Assembly: GCA_900554225.1 (NCBI GenBank)
Contig: USGH01000076.1
Span: 1 to 10,557 of the forward strand
DNA from: an uncultured Eubacteriales bacterium
GTDB taxonomy: Bacteria; Bacillota; Clostridia; Oscillospirales; CAG-272
Direction of reading: 5' to 3'
DNA: 10,557 nt
The notes below the pieces were generated by a model. The model did not search any database and had not been told where the DNA came from. It saw only the letters and a program-made list of their open reading frames with translations. Below are positions 1 through 6,852 of the stretch, piece by piece (the stretch's first letter is position 1; the number at the start of each line of letters is the position of its first letter). Both the position numbers and the translations under genes were made by a program.

Positions 1-24
1 GTGGACAAAATTACAAATGTAGTT

Positions 25-32
25 GAGAGGAG
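25..32 (+). promoter_or_regulatory. Ribosome binding site that sets the start of the solute-binding protein
   Basis: GAGAGGAG lies 7 nt before the ATG at 40. It supports that start over the in-frame GTG at base 1, whose extra 13 residues would put polar sequence in front of the lipoprotein signal peptide. Confidence 0.8.
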
Positions 33-39
33 TATACCT

Positions 40-1509
40 ATGAAAAAGCACATTTTAGCCCTGCTCATCATCGCGCTTCTTCTTCCTGCCATAGCGGCTT
101 GTGGCAACGGAAACGGATCGAACACGGGGGAGACGACAACGGATACCACAGCAGACACAACCGCTGTAGCCGAGACGGAAACCGATTCGCTGGAAGCACG
201 TGCCGCTGTATCCGACGGGCTGCCGGACGCGGATTTTGAGGGACGGACCTTTGCGATCATTGGTGACGATGGGTTTGATTTTATTCTCGCGGATGAGCTG
301 ACCGGTGAGGTAGTCAACGATGCGATTTTTGCGCGCAATCATGCCGTATGTGACCGATTCAACGTGAAATTGGATTCTGTCGTCTATGATGAGAACAAAA
401 TTACGGAACAGGCGAAAAACGTAGTGCTGGCAGGGGACGATTCCTTCCAGATGGTCTCCGGACACATCATTCTCCTCGGTATGGCAGCCGTCAACGACAT
501 CATGTACAACTGGTACGACCTGCCGCATATCGATTTTTCAAAGCCGTGGTGGTCGCCGTCCACGGAGGAGGATTTGCGCTATAAGGACAAAGCGTTCATC
601 GCCATTGGGGATTTCGCCCTGTCCGCGCTGACACAGACCTACTGTATGTTCTACAACAAGGATCTGGCGGAATCCTACAATCTGCCGGATATGTACGAGG
701 TCGTAAGCAACGGAGAATGGACCTTTGATAAGATGTACGAGATGTGCGACGGCGTATATGTGGATCTGGACGGTGACGGTACACGATCCGAGGACGACCG
801 CTATGCACTGGCGACCAACTGCAAGAGTGCTGCCAACGCCTATCTCTGGGCATTCGGCAAGAAGATCGCCACCCAGCAGCCGGATCACACCTACAAGCTC
901 GATTATTATGATGAAAAGCTCGTTTCCATTGTAGAACGGCTGTACAATTTGTACTACGAGACGGATTACGTCCACTTTGACCCCAATTCCCACAACTACA
1001 TCAGCTGGTTCGAGAACGGCAACGCGCTGTTTGCGAACGGTCTGATCGAGATGGCGGTCAACAATCTCCGGGAAGCGGAATTCGACTACGGCATCATCCC
1101 TTATCCGAAATGGGATACGGAACAGGAGAACTACTATACGAGTGTGGACGGCGGTCATGAGGGACTGGCGATTCTGAAGTCGATTTCCGATCCGGAATTT
1201 GTCGGCACCATTTCCGAAGCACTCTGTGCCGAAAGCTGGAAGCGCGTGGTTCCCGCATACTATGACGTTGCGCTGAAATTCAAGGGTACCCGTGACGAAC
1301 GCTCCATCGAAATGCTGGTTGCCATCGTGCAGTCCCGTGTGTTCGATTTCGGCTATGTGTACGGCGGCTGGGGATGCGTGTTCTGGATCCAGTACATGAT
1401 GGAGCAGAAGTCGAAGGACATTACCTCCTACTACGAAAAGAATTTCTCCTCCTACGAAAAAACGATGGAGAAGGTATTCAAGGCATTTGACGAATACACC
1501 GCCGATTGA
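40..1509 (+). CDS. Extracellular solute-binding lipoprotein (ABC sugar transporter family 1 type)
   Basis: Probable substrate-capture lipoprotein of a carbohydrate ABC importer, held on the outer face of the membrane. I start it at the ATG at 40, not at the GTG at base 1, because GAGAGGAG (25-32) sits 7 nt upstream and this start gives a textbook lipoprotein signal: MKK, a hydrophobic core of residues 5-18, and lipobox I-A-A-C with the lipidated Cys at residue 21. A low-complexity Gly/Asn/Thr/Asp/Glu linker follows to about residue 60, then the periplasmic-binding-protein fold. An EF-hand-like calcium loop, DLDGDGTRSEDDR (242-254), is typical of clostridial members of this family. The length of 489 aa is normal. 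No permease or ATPase gene lies in the window, so they would be upstream or elsewhere. The ligand cannot be read from sequence; the carbohydrate role is inferred from family and neighbours. Confidence 0.88.
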   Translation: MKKHILALLIIALLLPAIAACGNGNGSNTGETTTDTTADTTAVAETETDSLEARAAVSDGLPDADFEGRTFAIIGDDGFDFILADELTGEVVNDAIFARNHAVCDRFNVKLDSVVYDENKITEQAKNVVLAGDDSFQMVSGHIILLGMAAVNDIMYNWYDLPHIDFSKPWWSPSTEEDLRYKDKAFIAIGDFALSALTQTYCMFYNKDLAESYNLPDMYEVVSNGEWTFDKMYEMCDGVYVDLDGDGTRSEDDRYALATNCKSAANAYLWAFGKKIATQQPDHTYKLDYYDEKLVSIVERLYNLYYETDYVHFDPNSHNYISWFENGNALFANGLIEMAVNNLREAEFDYGIIPYPKWDTEQENYYTSVDGGHEGLAILKSISDPEFVGTISEALCAESWKRVVPAYYDVALKFKGTRDERSIEMLVAIVQSRVFDFGYVYGGWGCVFWIQYMMEQKSKDITSYYEKNFSSYEKTMEKVFKAFDEYTAD

Positions 1510-1567
1510 TCATACAACAGCAAAACGGCACTTCCAGGCGAATTTTTGAAACGAATCGAGACCAAGC

Positions 1568-2314
1568 ATGACACCTGCGCATATTCCGCCGCACAGACCG
1601 GTACCGCCGCCCCGCAGACTCCCACCCGAGGTCGCATTTGCCCGTAGGCAAGCGTATCTGCGGCAAAAACGGATAAAGCGAAGACGCAGAAGAATATTCT
1701 TTTGCACCGTTTTCGCACTGGCTTTGTGCATCGGAGGCATTCTTACCATTATGAAACACCAGCAGCTGCAAAACGCATACGAAGCAGAGATGCCGGATTG
1801 GGTCACACCGGCGTATATCTCCTACCATACCTCTGCGCGGACTGGGGAAAAGCTCACAGCCGTGCGGGGGATCGTGATCCATTATGTCGGCAATCCCGGC
1901 TCTACGGCAGAAGGAAACCGCGACTATTTTGATTCCCCGACGACGGAGGTCAGCGCGCATTTCGTTGTGGGACTGGATGGCGAGATATTGCAGTGTCTGC
2001 CGCTTGCCGAAAAATCCGCCGCCAGCAATCACCGCAACAGCGATACCATATCGATCGAGACCTGTCATCCGGATGAGACGGGGAAGTTTAACGATGTGAC
2101 TTATGCGTCTCTCGTGCGGCTGACGGCGTATTTATGCGATCGCTTCTCGCTCGATGCCGACAACGTGATCCGCCATTATGACGTGACCGGCAAGCTCTGT
2201 CCGCTGTATTATGTGGAGCACGAGGACGCGTGGGAGACACTGCGTGCGGATATTGCCGCCGCGATACGACAGCTGCGATCGGATGACGCGGACACAGAAA
2301 ACGGACTATTTTAA
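1568..2314 (+). CDS. Membrane-anchored N-acetylmuramoyl-L-alanine amidase (Amidase_2/PGRP fold)
   Basis: Predicted zinc amidase that cleaves the bond between MurNAc and L-Ala of the peptidoglycan stem. Residues 1-42 are a cytoplasmic tail rich in Pro and then Arg/Lys. Residues 43-62 form one membrane helix, probably an uncleaved signal anchor, and the catalytic domain covers about 80-240 outside the cell. Zinc ligands in T7-lysozyme spacing are visible: His105 (IVIHYVGNP), His203 and Cys211 (RHYDVTGKLCP), with Lys209 matching the catalytic lysine. SAHFVVGLDGEI (129-140) and ISIETCHPD (161-169) are also family-typical. An in-frame stop at 1547-1549 makes ATG 1568 the first ATG available; its ribosome site is weak (only GAG at 1558-1560). 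The gene begins 58 nt after the solute-binding gene with no terminator between, and its stop overlaps the next ribosome site, so it is likely co-transcribed. At 248 aa it appears complete. Its role beside sugar genes is unclear; wall turnover or muropeptide scavenging is inference. Confidence 0.88.
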   Translation: MTPAHIPPHRPVPPPRRLPPEVAFARRQAYLRQKRIKRRRRRIFFCTVFALALCIGGILTIMKHQQLQNAYEAEMPDWVTPAYISYHTSARTGEKLTAVRGIVIHYVGNPGSTAEGNRDYFDSPTTEVSAHFVVGLDGEILQCLPLAEKSAASNHRNSDTISIETCHPDETGKFNDVTYASLVRLTAYLCDRFSLDADNVIRHYDVTGKLCPLYYVEHEDAWETLRADIAAAIRQLRSDDADTENGLF

Positions 2315-2325
2315 GGAGAAACACC

Positions 2326-3225
2326 ATGTTTGACATCAAAATCGGAACACTCATTCCTGTGATGCAGGCGAAAAATGCCATTCCCATGCTCAACGAAAAG
2401 GGGTTTGAATCCTACGAGCTGGATTTCGCGGGCGTGGATATGGACAAAGTGGATTTTGCCGCACTGGCTGACGATATTCTGCCGGTGTTGGACGGTCGCG
2501 AGATTTCCGCAGTGGGGTATTACCGGAATCCGATCCAGAGCGAGGCGGACAGAGCGGGACTGACAAAGCTGATCCGGAATCTCTCCACACTCCATTGCAG
2601 CGTGATCGGTGCATTTGCAGGAAGCAATCCGGCAAAATCGATCCCCGATACGATCCCGGAATTCCGTTCCGTCTGGGAACCGATCGCGGCTCTGGCAGAG
2701 GAACGCGGCGTGAAGATCGGCTTTGAAGGCTGCGGCGGCGGTTGGTGGGGCGGCAGTCACAATATTGCCTACTGTCCGGACGCGTGGGATCTCATGTTTG
2801 ACGCGGTGCCGAGTGCAGCGCTCGGGCTGGAATGGGAGCCGTGCCACGCCATTGAGGGGCTTGCGGATCCGATCATGCAGCTCAGACATTATGCAAAACG
2901 CGTCGTGCATATCCACGGCAAGGATGGCACGGTCGCATGGGATGTGATCCGGGAGCACGGCATCCACACGAGCCATCCGTACTGTTGGAACCGGACGCCG
3001 GGCTTCGGCGACACGAACTGGTCGGATATTTTCACGATCCTCTTGCAGAACGGATTCACCGGCGCGTGCGACATCGAGGGCTACCACGATCCTGTGCATT
3101 TTGACGATATGGAATGGACGGCACAGGTTACCTCTCTCGACTACCTGAAACGGTGCCGCGGCGGTATCGAGTACTTCTATGGTCCGGAAGAGATCCGCGG
3201 ATACCAGGGCAAGCGAAAAAGATAA
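2326..3225 (+). CDS. Sugar phosphate isomerase/epimerase family TIM-barrel protein
   Basis: A 299-aa protein of the xylose-isomerase-like/AP-endonuclease-2 TIM-barrel superfamily, acting in the cytoplasm on a sugar or sugar derivative that the sequence does not reveal. Supporting motifs: YELDF near residue 30; FEGC with putative metal ligand Glu134; LEWEPCH (168-174), corresponding to the family's D-P-x-H segment, with Glu171 apparently replacing the usual Asp and His174 kept; HIHGKD (195-200) with His197; PGFGDTNW (225-232), like the family GxGDxDW turn; and CDIEGYHDP (248-256) with Glu251. The start is firm because AAGGAG (2313-2318) overlaps the TAA stop of the amidase gene and lies 7 nt from the ATG, which suggests coupled translation. 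It ends in a basic KRKR tail just before a strong terminator. A DNA endonuclease role is unlikely; IolE-like dehydratase or keto-sugar epimerase activity is possible. Confidence 0.83.
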   Translation: MFDIKIGTLIPVMQAKNAIPMLNEKGFESYELDFAGVDMDKVDFAALADDILPVLDGREISAVGYYRNPIQSEADRAGLTKLIRNLSTLHCSVIGAFAGSNPAKSIPDTIPEFRSVWEPIAALAEERGVKIGFEGCGGGWWGGSHNIAYCPDAWDLMFDAVPSAALGLEWEPCHAIEGLADPIMQLRHYAKRVVHIHGKDGTVAWDVIREHGIHTSHPYCWNRTPGFGDTNWSDIFTILLQNGFTGACDIEGYHDPVHFDDMEWTAQVTSLDYLKRCRGGIEYFYGPEEIRGYQGKRKR

Positions 3226-3233
3226 CGGAATCG

Positions 3234-3281
3234 AAAAAAGCGGGGATCCTGCCTGACAACGGGATCTCCGCTCTGTTTTTT
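3234..3281. terminator. Bidirectional rho-independent terminator between convergent genes
   Basis: The arms 3239-3251 and 3260-3272 form a 13-bp stem with two G-U pairs and an 8-nt loop (3252-3259). A T run at 3276-3281 follows on the + strand. An A run at 3234-3239 precedes it and reads as a T run on the - strand. It therefore suits both the isomerase gene on the + strand, which ends at 3225, and the aminotransferase gene on the - strand, which ends at 3288. Confidence 0.88.
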
Positions 3282-3287
3282 GCAACG

Positions 3288-4463
3288 TTATTTTGTGATC
3301 GGATGCTCGGCAATGAACCGTTCCAGACGGTCAAGTGCCTTTGAGATGTGCTCGACGGAGTAGGCGTAGGAAATGCGTACATATCCCTCGCCGCAGTCTC
3401 CAAATGCCGAACCGGGGACCACTGCCAGCTTGTAATCGTATAAGAGCTTTTCGCAGAACGCCTCGCTGGTCATACCAAACGGCTTGATGTTCGGGAACAC
3501 ATAGAACGAGCCGTCCGGATCAAAGCACTCGATACCCAGTCCGCGCAGACCGTTCACAAGGAACCGACGGCGGCGATTGTATTCCGCTTTCATCATGGCA
3601 ATGTCCTCATCCCCATTGCGCAGTGCTTCTACTGCTGCAAACTGAGAGGTCGTCGGTGCGCTCATGATGGCGTATTGGTGGATTTTCAACATTTGCTTTG
3701 CAAGCGGTGCCGGAGCGGTCAGATAGCCAAGCCGCCATCCCGTCATTGCATAGGATTTCGAGAAGCCACTTGTAACGATCGTCCGTTCACGCATTTCGGG
3801 AATGGTTGCCGGAGATACATGACGTCCCGTATACGTCAGCTCACCGTAGATCTCGTCCGACAGCACCATGATATTTGTGTCGCGCAGCACCTCGGCGATC
3901 GCACAAAGATCCTCGCGTGTCATAATGGCTCCCGTCGGATTGTTCGGGAAGGGCAGGACGAGCAGCTTGGTTTTGTCGGTGATGGCGGCACGGAGCGCGT
4001 CGGCGGTGAGCTTAAAGCCGTCCTCCTCGCGCGTTTGGATGAATACCGGCTTGCCGTGCGCCAGTTCCGCGATTGGTCCATAACATACAAATGCCGGCTG
4101 CGGAACGATCACCTCGTCCCCCGGTTCGATGAGTGCGCGCATGGTCAGATCGATTGCCTCGCTGCCGCCGACGGTTACGACAATTTCCGTCGCGGGATCG
4201 TAGTGCAGATCAAATCGACGGTCGAGATATGCGGCAATCTCCCGGCGCAGATCGGCAAGTCCGGCGTTGGCGGTGTAATACGTTTTCCCCTTTTCCAGAC
4301 TCTCGATCCCGGCGACGCGAATGTGCCACGGCGTTACAAAGTCCGGTTCGCCGACCGTCAGACCGACCACATCGTCCATCCCGGAGAGCATATCGAAAAA
4401 TTTGCGGATGCCGGAGGGCTTGATGTCCTGTACGTTTGCGGATAGGATTTTTGCGTATTCCAT
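3288..4463 (-). CDS. Class I/II PLP-dependent aminotransferase (aspartate/aromatic type)
   Basis: Cytoplasmic fold-type I aminotransferase that would move an amino group between an amino acid and a 2-oxo acid using pyridoxal phosphate. Visible motifs, numbered from the chosen start: IKPSGIRKFF (14-23), the N-terminal signature of this subgroup; GEPDF (38-42); VTVGGSEAI (96-104); NNPTG (174-178); SDEIYGEL (202-209); SGFSKSYAMTGWRLGY (232-247) with PLP lysine Lys236; and a late YVRISYA with the substrate-carboxylate arginine. I choose ATG 4463 (391 aa), one base after the TGA of the upstream regulator, because it gives the usual family N-terminus and allows translational coupling; AGAGGA lies a rather long way upstream. 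In-frame ATGs at 4487 and 4505 would overlap the regulator and remain possible. Pairing with an Lrp/AsnC gene points to amino-acid metabolism, but the substrate is undetermined. Confidence 0.92.
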   Translation of the reverse strand: MEYAKILSANVQDIKPSGIRKFFDMLSGMDDVVGLTVGEPDFVTPWHIRVAGIESLEKGKTYYTANAGLADLRREIAAYLDRRFDLHYDPATEIVVTVGGSEAIDLTMRALIEPGDEVIVPQPAFVCYGPIAELAHGKPVFIQTREEDGFKLTADALRAAITDKTKLLVLPFPNNPTGAIMTREDLCAIAEVLRDTNIMVLSDEIYGELTYTGRHVSPATIPEMRERTIVTSGFSKSYAMTGWRLGYLTAPAPLAKQMLKIHQYAIMSAPTTSQFAAVEALRNGDEDIAMMKAEYNRRRRFLVNGLRGLGIECFDPDGSFYVFPNIKPFGMTSEAFCEKLLYDYKLAVVPGSAFGDCGEGYVRISYAYSVEHISKALDRLERFIAEHPITK

Positions 4464-4464
4464 A

Positions 4465-4941
4465 TCAGACAATGTTTCCTCTCTCATCCACCGGAATCGC
4501 GCCAAAGATTACGCCCTTATCCTTGTATTTCCGCAGTACGAAATGGGTCGCGGTCGAGGTCACGTCTTCGATGGTGGCAAGCTTTTCTGCGACAAAGAGC
4601 GCGACCTCACGCATCGTCTTTCCTTCGATCAGCACGGCAAGATCAAAGCTGCCGGACATGAGATATAAGCTCTCCACCTCGGGATAATTGTAGATTTTCT
4701 GCGCCACATGATCGTAGCCGCGGTCTCTCTGCGGGGTGATTTTCAATTCGATCAGGGCGGAAACATGCTCCTTGTCGGTCTTGTCCCAGTCGATGAGGGT
4801 CTTGTAGCCAAGGATCACGCCGTCGCGCTCGTATTTTGCGATCATGTTTTTGATGTCGCCGACTTCCTTGTCGAGCATCAGTGCGATTTTCTCCGGGGTC
4901 AGCCGGGAATCGTTTTCAATCAGTTTCAGAATTTCGGTCAT
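4465..4941 (-). CDS. Lrp/AsnC family transcriptional regulator
   Basis: A 158-aa DNA-binding regulator of the feast/famine type. It has a winged helix-turn-helix at about residues 1-50 (MTEILKLIENDSRLTPEKIA, then a recognition region ending GVILGYKTLID) and a ligand-sensing RAM domain at about 60-145, with the characteristic SLYLMSGSFDLAVLIEG (91-107). Such proteins form dimers or octamers and usually bind an amino acid. The start is taken at ATG 4941: TGGAG (4952-4948) lies 6 nt upstream, and the alternative GTG at 4953 is itself part of that ribosome site. It lies 39 nt downstream of the MutS-like gene and one base upstream of the aminotransferase start, so all three appear to be one operon. 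Local control of the aminotransferase, possibly with autoregulation, is the simplest inference. No operator was identified. Confidence 0.92.
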   Translation of the reverse strand: MTEILKLIENDSRLTPEKIALMLDKEVGDIKNMIAKYERDGVILGYKTLIDWDKTDKEHVSALIELKITPQRDRGYDHVAQKIYNYPEVESLYLMSGSFDLAVLIEGKTMREVALFVAEKLATIEDVTSTATHFVLRKYKDKGVIFGAIPVDERGNIV

Positions 4942-4947
4942 AGGTAA

Positions 4948-4952
4948 CTCCA
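4948..4952 (-). promoter_or_regulatory. Ribosome binding site that sets the Lrp/AsnC start
   Basis: On the - strand TGGAG is followed by 6 nt and then ATG at 4941. Because the competing GTG start at 4953 overlaps this motif, the ATG is the better start. Confidence 0.65.
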
Positions 4953-4980
4953 CTATTCTATCAGCATTGGTTTGAACGCG

Positions 4981-6621
4981 TCAGTTTTTGCCGTCGCTTT
5001 TCTGGACGCGGGAGAGGATGTGTTCGAGGCTGAGCCCGTACTTTTCCGCAATGTCGCGTGCGTAACTCTTGCCGTCCGGGCGTGCGCGCAGGATCTTGAA
5101 GCTCCGGCTGCCCTTGTCGATCGCTGCGACCAGGTTGTCGATTTTCACACCGCCCTTTGGCACACACGCCGCGTTGATCTCGTCCACACTGGCGGCAAGG
5201 TCATGCAGGTGGGTCGAGAAAATCCCACGGCAGCGGACCATCGAGAAGCCCTGCAATACTTCAGAAGCGATGTACGCGCCCTCAAACGAGCCGGTGGAGG
5301 AGAGCGATTCGTCAAGCAGTACCAGACTATCCTCCGTGACCTCTTCAAAGATTGCGCCGAGTCGGGAGCATTCCTCGCCCAGACGTCCCTTGTCGATGGT
5401 GTCCTCACTGCCGGTCGGAAAATGGGTGAAGATCTGATCGCAGGGGCTGATGACGCATTCGTCCGCGCATACCGGAAGTCCGAGCTGTGCCATGACGAAC
5501 GCGATGCCGACCGCACAGGTGATGACGGATTTGCCGCCGCGGTTCGGACCGGTCAGCACATAGATCATGCCGTTTTCGTCGAAGGAGAAATCGTTCGGGA
5601 TCACGGGCGTATCGAGCTTGGAGGCGACAATCGGGTTGCACAGTGCCTTTGCCGTGAATTTCTTTTCCGCCATCGGTGCAATCACAGGAGGGACGAGGTG
5701 GCAGCCTTTGTTTTTCAGCTTCACAAGCAGATCGGTCGCTTTGGTGACAAACTCGATCTCCGGCATCATGCGGATGAGAAAATCCGTGTTCTCCAGAACA
5801 TACATCTGGATGACCTTTTTCCACGAGCGGATGGAGGAACGGAATACATCGTTGATGGCACCGTTGAAGGCATTGGCGAGAGCAAGCTGTTGGTTGTCCG
5901 CCTGTCCCTTGCGGAAGGGGATCAGCGGCGCGATGCAGGTCATTTCGTCCGATTTGAAGTCGAGCCGGAGCATCTTGTCGAGCAACTCTCCCGATTTGAA
6001 CGGTTCGTTGTTCATGGAGAGAACGCCCGCCTTGTCCGCGCGCAGCTGGGAATCGAGGTTTACGCCGATGGTGATCGACTTGATTTCACGTACCCGGGAG
6101 GTCAGCTCTGTCAGCCGCTCGTTCAGGTCGCGGTAGTATTCGCTGGCGGTCAGCACGTTGATCCGCTCGGCAAATCGACGGAACGCGACGCTGTGGAATT
6201 TGGGCGCGAGAGGCAGCAGATTGTTTTTTAAGAGGTCAAGCAGGGAGGTGTAGATTTCCACCTCGGTGATGCTGTATAAATATGCTTCCGTGGACGCTGC
6301 CGATTCCGCACCCATCCGTCTCAGCTCCGTGATGTCGTTGAGCAGTGGGATCATTTTCGTGAGGATGTGCGCCAGCTCCGGATTCTCCAGCATATCGGAA
6401 AACGTGCTCTGGCGATAGAGGATCACATCGGGATCCGCCGTGTAAAACGATCCGAAATCGCACGTTTTCAGATCCATCAGGTAGTAGAGCTCCAGCTGTT
6501 CTGCGGTCTGGGAGGTCAGCTTTGCCAGCTCCACTCCGAGAGAAGGTCTGCGCAGGCTGTCTGCATCCGGATATAGTAAACTGATGTCGGAGGTATCGAT
6601 GATGCTGTTTGTTTCCGCCAT
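4981..6621 (-). CDS. MutS-family ATPase lacking the mismatch-recognition domain
   Basis: A 546-aa protein whose C-terminal part (about 320-546) is a MutS domain V ABC-type ATPase. Walker A is TGPNRGGKS (357-365), the signature region GRLGEECSRLGAIFEE spans 412-427, Walker B is SLVLLDES (432-439, with D437 and E438), and the H-loop is STHLHDL (469-475). KSYARDIAEKYGL (518-530) matches the end of the MutS ATPase domain. The N-terminal 300 residues are mostly helical and resemble the MutS core/lever region. There is no N-terminal mismatch-binding domain and no C-terminal Smr domain, and it is much shorter than MutS1 (about 850 aa) or MutS2 (about 780 aa). Arg replaces the Met of canonical TGPNMGGKS, which I believe is shared by related clostridial proteins. 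ATG 6621 is preferred because AAAGGGG lies 7 nt upstream; ATG 6639 has no ribosome site. It is first in the operon with the Lrp-like and aminotransferase genes. A role in mismatch repair should not be assumed. Confidence 0.87.
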   Translation of the reverse strand: MAETNSIIDTSDISLLYPDADSLRRPSLGVELAKLTSQTAEQLELYYLMDLKTCDFGSFYTADPDVILYRQSTFSDMLENPELAHILTKMIPLLNDITELRRMGAESAASTEAYLYSITEVEIYTSLLDLLKNNLLPLAPKFHSVAFRRFAERINVLTASEYYRDLNERLTELTSRVREIKSITIGVNLDSQLRADKAGVLSMNNEPFKSGELLDKMLRLDFKSDEMTCIAPLIPFRKGQADNQQLALANAFNGAINDVFRSSIRSWKKVIQMYVLENTDFLIRMMPEIEFVTKATDLLVKLKNKGCHLVPPVIAPMAEKKFTAKALCNPIVASKLDTPVIPNDFSFDENGMIYVLTGPNRGGKSVITCAVGIAFVMAQLGLPVCADECVISPCDQIFTHFPTGSEDTIDKGRLGEECSRLGAIFEEVTEDSLVLLDESLSSTGSFEGAYIASEVLQGFSMVRCRGIFSTHLHDLAASVDEINAACVPKGGVKIDNLVAAIDKGSRSFKILRARPDGKSYARDIAEKYGLSLEHILSRVQKSDGKN

Positions 6622-6628
6622 AGGGGAA

Positions 6629-6635
6629 CCCCTTT
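6629..6635 (-). promoter_or_regulatory. Ribosome binding site for the MutS-like gene
   Basis: AAAGGGG on the - strand is followed by 7 nt and ATG at 6621. It is half of a near-perfect palindrome, AGGGGTTCCCCT (6633-6622), which might partly hide the site by local pairing. The in-frame ATG at 6639 lacks such a site. Confidence 0.6.
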
Positions 6636-6665
6636 CCATGTCTGTATAGAAAATCTGTCCCCGAT

Positions 6666-6784
6666 TGTATACGGAAACAGGTACACACGATAATTATACA
6701 AGGATATTATAGCATATCAAGGGGAATAGAACAAGGGGTATCTCGCAAAATTTACATTTTTATATAATCCAGTCACTGTATACG
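6666..6784. repeat. Two copies of TGTATACG flanking the divergent promoters
   Basis: TGTATACG is present at 6666-6673, inside the expected leader of the MutS-like operon, and at 6777-6784, about 20 nt upstream of the uxaC -35 box. The GTATAC core is palindromic. They could be regulator sites or chance copies in AT-rich DNA. Confidence 0.35.
6693..6734 (-). promoter_or_regulatory. Tandem sigma-A-like promoters of the MutS-like operon
   Basis: Two overlapping matches read towards the MutS-like gene. The first is TTGTTC (6734-6729), a 17-nt spacer and TATAAT (6711-6706). The second is TTGATA (6720-6715), a 16-nt spacer and TATAAT (6698-6693). Both have perfect -10 boxes and would leave a leader of roughly 65-80 nt. 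CAAGGGG occurs twice on the + strand (6718-6724 and 6732-6738) and overlaps or touches both -35 boxes. Confidence 0.68.
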
Positions 6785-6799
6785 CGAATTTTGCTGGAT
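6745..6799. repeat. Inverted repeats upstream of the uxaC promoter
   Basis: GCAAAATT (6745-6752) and its perfect complement AATTTTGC (6787-6794) are separated by 34 nt. A second pair, ATCCAG (6767-6772) and CTGGAT (6794-6799), interlocks with it. The right-hand arms end 7 nt before the -35 box at 6806, where a repressor or activator could act. The repeats are short, so chance cannot be excluded. Confidence 0.35.
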
Positions 6800-6805
6800 A
6801 TGCTC

Positions 6806-6834
6806 TTGACAAAGCGCGCGTTATGTTGTATTAT
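6806..6834 (+). promoter_or_regulatory. Strong sigma-A-type promoter of uxaC
   Basis: A perfect -35 box TTGACA (6806-6811), a 17-nt spacer and a -10 box TATTAT (6829-6834) predict transcription from about 6841. This leaves a leader of about 78 nt before the uxaC ATG at 6919. No other good promoter is seen further down, so it probably drives uxaC, the MATE gene and the GH20-like gene together. Confidence 0.82.
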
Positions 6835-6852
6835 GATATCATGCGTAACTGT

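Noticed and set aside
538..1158. A 206-codon open frame on the - strand opposite the solute-binding protein
   Set aside because: Antisense to a clear lipoprotein gene; no start signal or recognisable family.
2311..3285. A 324-codon open frame on the - strand opposite the TIM-barrel gene
   Set aside because: It begins beyond the bidirectional terminator, has no ribosome site and shows no domain, while the + strand gene has a firm ribosome site and family motifs.
3675..4445. A 256-codon open frame on the + strand opposite the aminotransferase
   Set aside because: It is a shadow of a gene with a complete PLP-enzyme motif set, and no domain or ribosome site supports it.
4972..6231. A 419-codon open frame on the + strand opposite the MutS-like gene
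   Set aside because: It is antisense to a gene with full ATPase motifs, has low-complexity His/Arg/Asp-rich translation and no recognisable domain or ribosome site. It arises because the sense gene rarely uses TTA, CTA and TCA codons in that phase.
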